From Bacillota bacterium (GTDB taxonomy: Bacteria; Bacillota; Clostridia; DSM-8532): 8,889 nt of DNA. The DNA is taken from assembly GCA_023446675.1 (NCBI GenBank), contig JAEXPO010000066.1, positions 1 through 8,889 of the forward strand. Reading direction: 5' to 3'. Below the pieces are notes generated by a model. The model made no database searches. It saw only the letters and a program-made list of their open reading frames with translations, and was not told the DNA's origin. This document shows, one piece after another, positions 6,287-8,889 of this stretch (within the stretch, counting starts at the first letter, position 1; the number at the start of each line of letters is the position of its first letter). Made by a program: the position numbers and the translations under genes.

Positions 6287-7570
6287 ATGGATACAATACT
6301 GCAAGAGGCTTATCTTGCCATACTCAATGAAGAGCTTATTCCGGCCATGGGCTGTACCGAACCGATTGCAGTGGCCTACGGTGCCGCAATTGCCAGGGCT
6401 ACTTTGGGGGAGATACCTGACAGCCTGGAGATACGGGTAAGCGGGAATATTGTAAAAAATGTAAAAAGTGTTATTGTCCCTCATACGGGAGGACTTAAAG
6501 GCATTGCCGCCGCCGCCGCTGCCGGTATTATCGCCGGACAGGCGGATAAGGAGCTGGAGGTTATATCCCATGTCACACCTGAGCAAATAAGGCTTATTGG
6601 GGAATATTTGAACCAGGCCTCCTTTTCGGTGCTTGAATCGGATTCCGGATGCATCTTTGACATTCACATAAATGCCCGGAAGGCCAATAGCTGTGCCGAG
6701 GTGCGTCTCACCGGATACCACACCAATATAGTTAAAATAGAAAAGGACGGAAAGATCCTTCATTTCAGCCAATACACAGATGGGGAGCATGAAAAGCGTA
6801 CGGATCGAAAGCTTTTAACGGTGGAGAGGATCCTTGAGTTCGCGGATAAGGTCGATCTTGCCCTGGTCCGGGATATCATTGGCATGCAGATTGCTTACAA
6901 TACCGCCATCGCTGAAGAAGGCCTTCAAGGAAAATGGGGAGCCAATATTGGAAGAATTCTTCTTAATTCCTACGGAAGCAGTATCCAGAACCGGGCCAAG
7001 GCCATGGCTGCCGCCGGATCCGACGCACGTATGAATGGCTGTGAAATGCCGGTGGTAATTAATTCCGGCAGCGGAAATCAGGGGATGACAGCCTCCCTGC
7101 CTGTCATTGTTTATGCTGGGGAGCTTGGGGTTCCGGAGGAATGTCTTTACAGGGCGTTAATCGTTTCCAATCTTGTAACCATACATCTGAAAACGGGAAT
7201 AGGAAGGCTTTCGGCCTATTGCGGCGCAGTCAGTGCAGGCTGCGGGGCCGGAGCAGGCGTTACCTATCTTTACGGGGGACGCTACCGGGATATATCCCAC
7301 ACCATTGTCAATGCGCTGGCCATTAACTCAGGGGTTATCTGTGACGGTGCCAAATCCAGCTGTGCCGCCAAAATAGCTTCCGCGGTGGAGGCAGGACTTC
7401 TGGGAATGGAAATGTACCGCCAAGGCAGCCAGTTTTTAAGCGGTGAAGGCATTGTAACAAAGGGAGTGGAAAATACTATAAAAAATGTGGGTGAGCTGGC
7501 TCGGGAAGGTATGAAGGAAACCGACCATAAAATCATTCGTCTCATGATTGATGCTGTGGAGGCATATTAA
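6287..7570 (+). CDS. cyuA: L-cysteine desulfidase family protein (CyuA/YhaM, UPF0597)
   Basis: The protein is 427 residues, the usual length for the family. The start is ATG at 6287 with AGAGGA just upstream (within 6272-6278). Family members are [4Fe-4S] enzymes related to the alpha chain of iron-sulfur L-serine dehydratase and split L-cysteine into pyruvate, ammonia and sulfide. Hallmarks seen: MGCTEPIAVAYG near the N-terminus (C23), NSGSGNQGMTASLPV (259-273), C286, YCGAVSAGCGAGAG (C312, C319) and NSGVICDGAKSSCAAKI (C352, C359). C23, C286 and one or more of the later cysteines are the likely cluster ligands by family comparison. No membrane segment or signal peptide is present. An Ala-rich stretch (about 73-80) and the glycines are normal for the family. 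Activity on L-serine or another substrate cannot be excluded. It follows paiA by 33 bases without its own promoter. Confidence 0.88.
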   Translation: MDTILQEAYLAILNEELIPAMGCTEPIAVAYGAAIARATLGEIPDSLEIRVSGNIVKNVKSVIVPHTGGLKGIAAAAAAGIIAGQADKELEVISHVTPEQIRLIGEYLNQASFSVLESDSGCIFDIHINARKANSCAEVRLTGYHTNIVKIEKDGKILHFSQYTDGEHEKRTDRKLLTVERILEFADKVDLALVRDIIGMQIAYNTAIAEEGLQGKWGANIGRILLNSYGSSIQNRAKAMAAAGSDARMNGCEMPVVINSGSGNQGMTASLPVIVYAGELGVPEECLYRALIVSNLVTIHLKTGIGRLSAYCGAVSAGCGAGAGVTYLYGGRYRDISHTIVNALAINSGVICDGAKSSCAAKIASAVEAGLLGMEMYRQGSQFLSGEGIVTKGVENTIKNVGELAREGMKETDHKIIRLMIDAVEAY

Positions 7571-7581
7571 GCCGGGGACTT

Positions 7582-7623
7582 ATGAAAGAATATTTCCAGG
7601 GCAGTGAGTTTCATCGTTTTTTT
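7582..7623 (+). terminator. Weak terminator candidate after cyuA
   Basis: ATGAAA (7582-7587) pairs perfectly with TTTCAT (7609-7614), and two bases later a run of seven T follows (7617-7623). The stem is AT-rich and the loop of 21 bases is long, so folding is weak. The position between cyuA and the next promoter suits a terminator. Confidence 0.35.
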
Positions 7624-7644
7624 GAAAATATTTTGCTTTAATGC

Positions 7645-7675
7645 TTGACACTTACCTGGCGTAAGAGAGTATGGT
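7645..7675 (+). promoter_or_regulatory. MerR-type promoter with 19-base spacer and dyad operator
   Basis: TTGACA (7645-7650, perfect -35) and TATGGT (7670-7675, -10) are separated by 19 bases, two more than is best for sigma-A. The spacer holds a perfect dyad CTTAC (7651-7655) and GTAAG (7661-7665) around CTGGC. This is the classic arrangement in which a MerR-family protein bound in the spacer distorts the DNA to align the two boxes. The gene directly downstream is a MerR-family regulator, so autoregulation is likely. The start point near 7682 leaves a very short leader before the AAAGGTGG site. Confidence 0.8.
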
Positions 7676-7698
7676 TGCTGTGAAAGGTGGTTTTCTTC

Positions 7699-8730
7699 AT
7701 GAAAATAAAGCAGGCTTGCGAACTTACCGGGCTTACCGAGCGTACCATACGCTTTTATATTGAAAGAGGACTTATAGCGCCCTCCTCCAATGAAATGAAC
7801 GGCCGAATCTATTATGAATATGAAAACGCAGATATTTCTTTGCTGGAGAATATCTCCATACTCCGGAAAGCGGGATTTTCCATCCAGGCGATACAGGAGA
7901 TGGGACGCCAACCCCAAGAGATTGATACCATTGTGGAGCTCCATCGTGCCTCCCTTTTAGAGGAGGCGCAGGAGCTGTCGGGGAAAATAGAGGTTCTGGA
8001 AGGGGCAAGGGGAAAGCATTTCAACGAGTTGAACGAGCTGTGTGAGGCCATACGTACGCCTGCTTCACGACTGGAGCTTCCCCATGGCGACATAAGCCCG
8101 GATTTCAGCCGTTTTGATACGGAGTCGGAAGCAGAAAAGCAGGATGCCTATCTGGATCATCTGGCAAATGAAAAATTGAAGGAGCGGCGGGGACGTTTTC
8201 TAAGCCCCGTCACCCTTGCCTTAAAAATAGCCTCGGCGGTGGCAGTGCTTCTTCTGGCTGCCTATGCCTTCTCCTTAATACCCCATTCGATTCACAGGGA
8301 GTATACCGGAGCCAAATTTCGAACAGGAGCCCAGCCTCTTGAAACGCTGCAAGCTCTTAATATACGTATTGAGGGCAAGCTGTACACCCCGTTGTTTCAA
8401 AGCCCTGTCTTTAAGGGGCGTATTGAAATTGAAGGCGTAGAGGACTCCCGGAAGTATGACGCGATTGAGGTTGTCTTTCATGAAGGCCTCTCGGAGGAAG
8501 GGGTGCTGGCCTATGCCGGAATAGGTTATGAAGGCTCTGATCCCATTCCTTATATCAATACCTATGGGATGCTTCGCACTGATAAAGCGTTCAGCTATTT
8601 TCTTCTCCGGGTGTTTGAACCCGAAGGGGCCAGCCAGAAAACACTGGAGGATTTAGTTATTGTCGCACCTGCCGAAGATGCTTCCCAAGGGCTGCTTAAA
8701 TGGGAGGAGCATGCCCTTCCCGAAAAATAA
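7699..8730 (+). CDS. Membrane-anchored MerR-family transcriptional regulator
   Basis: The protein is 343 residues from the ATG at 7699, which has AAAGGTGG at 7683-7690 eight bases ahead. The in-frame GTG at 7687 lies inside that site and is rejected. Residues 1-70 form the MerR winged helix-turn-helix: KIKQACELTGLTERTIRFYI (helix-turn-helix), GLIAP, the wing around NGRIYYEY, and LLENISILRKAGFSIQAIQEM. Residues 74-118 are a likely dimerising coiled coil. A charged linker leads to one hydrophobic helix (about 172-194, VTLALKIASAVAVLLLAAYA) flanked by KERRGR on the inner side. The remaining 150 residues should then lie outside the membrane and match no domain I recognise (blocks AYAGIGYEGSDPIPYINTYG, FSYFLLRVFEP). 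Usual MerR proteins carry a cytosolic ligand-binding tail instead. It probably senses an envelope or extracellular signal and acts at its own 19-base-spacer promoter. Confidence 0.85.
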   Translation: MKIKQACELTGLTERTIRFYIERGLIAPSSNEMNGRIYYEYENADISLLENISILRKAGFSIQAIQEMGRQPQEIDTIVELHRASLLEEAQELSGKIEVLEGARGKHFNELNELCEAIRTPASRLELPHGDISPDFSRFDTESEAEKQDAYLDHLANEKLKERRGRFLSPVTLALKIASAVAVLLLAAYAFSLIPHSIHREYTGAKFRTGAQPLETLQALNIRIEGKLYTPLFQSPVFKGRIEIEGVEDSRKYDAIEVVFHEGLSEEGVLAYAGIGYEGSDPIPYINTYGMLRTDKAFSYFLLRVFEPEGASQKTLEDLVIVAPAEDASQGLLKWEEHALPEK

Positions 8731-8803
8731 ATCGGGATGTAAGGATAAACACCCGCATTGCTAATACGGACAATAATATTTTGTAGAGTTTTTTATTAAA
8801 GAC

Positions 8804-8835
8804 AGCTTGACTCGGGAGTAAGCTGAAAATATAAT
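8804..8835 (+). promoter_or_regulatory. Strong sigma-A promoter with interrupted palindrome, reading out of the window
   Basis: TTGACT (8807-8812) and TATAAT (8830-8835) have the ideal 17-base spacing. A dyad covers the -35 box and half the spacer: AGCTT (8804-8808) with AAGCT (8820-8824), and ACTC (8810-8813) with GAGT (8816-8819); the single unpaired base is G8809. The gene it drives lies beyond base 8889. Confidence 0.65.
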
Positions 8836-8839
8836 TTAC

Positions 8840-8852
8840 ATAACGATGTTAT
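8840..8852 (+). promoter_or_regulatory. Start-site dyad, possible operator
   Basis: ATAAC (8840-8844) and GTTAT (8848-8852) form a perfect 5+5 dyad around GAT. It lies exactly where transcription from the TATAAT at 8830-8835 should begin, a usual place for repressor binding. The surroundings are AT-rich, so chance is possible. Confidence 0.35.
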
Positions 8853-8889
8853 TTAAGATAGCAATATTATTTTCAATTGGAAGCGATAG

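Noticed and set aside
6230..6790. Minus-strand frame of 186 codons over the start of cyuA
   Set aside because: It is the antisense of a strongly conserved enzyme N-terminus, with no domain or ribosome site.
7567..7944. Minus-strand frame over the MerR promoter and gene start
   Set aside because: It runs antisense across a well-supported promoter and the conserved MerR head, and has no recognisable protein features.
8772..8871. Inverted copies AATAATATT (8772-8780) and AATATTATT (8863-8871)
   Set aside because: Nine AT-only bases separated by about 80 bases in AT-rich DNA are easily due to chance.
8846..8889. Open frame from ATG at 8846 to the window end (MLFKIAILFSIGSD)
   Set aside because: There is no ribosome site, and the ATG lies inside the start-site dyad only a few bases from the predicted transcription start, so it would be almost leaderless. 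The driven gene probably starts further right.

Overview
The window looks like chromosomal DNA of an anaerobic, spore-forming member of the Clostridia (Firmicutes). The basis is Gram-positive style ribosome binding sites (AAGGAG, AGAGGA), strong sigma-A promoters, mid-range base composition, a PaiA-type acetyltransferase close to the Bacillus form, a collagen-like spore-surface type protein, an oxygen-sensitive Fe-S cysteine desulfidase family enzyme and a MerR regulator of a type common in Clostridia. No species can be named. There are no tRNA or rRNA genes, insertion sequences, phage genes or CRISPR arrays.

Layout. (1) 1-3031, plus strand: the 3' part of a large exported, membrane-anchored repeat protein. 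It overlaps by one base (TAATG) a small three-helix protein that looks like a reduced FtsX/MacB-type permease. These are the last two genes of an operon whose start, possibly including an ABC ATPase, lies left of the window. (2) 3032-3998, plus: a leader with small hairpins, then a SAM-dependent methyltransferase that ends at a clear intrinsic terminator (4014-4052). (3) 4061-5422, minus: a protein with a Cys-containing head, 13 Gly-X-Y triplets and a beta-helix-like domain. It is preceded by a CATA-N3-TA element that fits a late mother-cell (sigma-K class) -10 site. (4) 5423-5734: a divergent intergenic region with candidate promoters. (5) 5735-7570, plus: paiA (polyamine N-acetyltransferase) followed after 33 bases by an L-cysteine desulfidase (CyuA/YhaM) gene, probably one transcript. 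(6) 7645-8730, plus: a MerR-family regulator with a DNA-binding head, coiled coil, one membrane helix and an extracytoplasmic tail. It is driven by a promoter with a 19-base spacer containing a dyad, the hallmark of MerR-type control. (7) 8731-8889: a further strong sigma-A promoter (TTGACT-17-TATAAT) with two dyads, pointing to a gene beyond the right edge.

How the genes may work together. Two genes make a probable cell-envelope complex and one makes a spore-coat or exosporium type protein. paiA-cyuA form a small polyamine/cysteine catabolic unit. The membrane-tethered MerR protein is the most interesting regulatory element. Its promoter suggests that it controls itself, and a promoter with similar sequence elements lies just downstream. 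The link between this regulator and any signal or target beyond its own promoter is inference.
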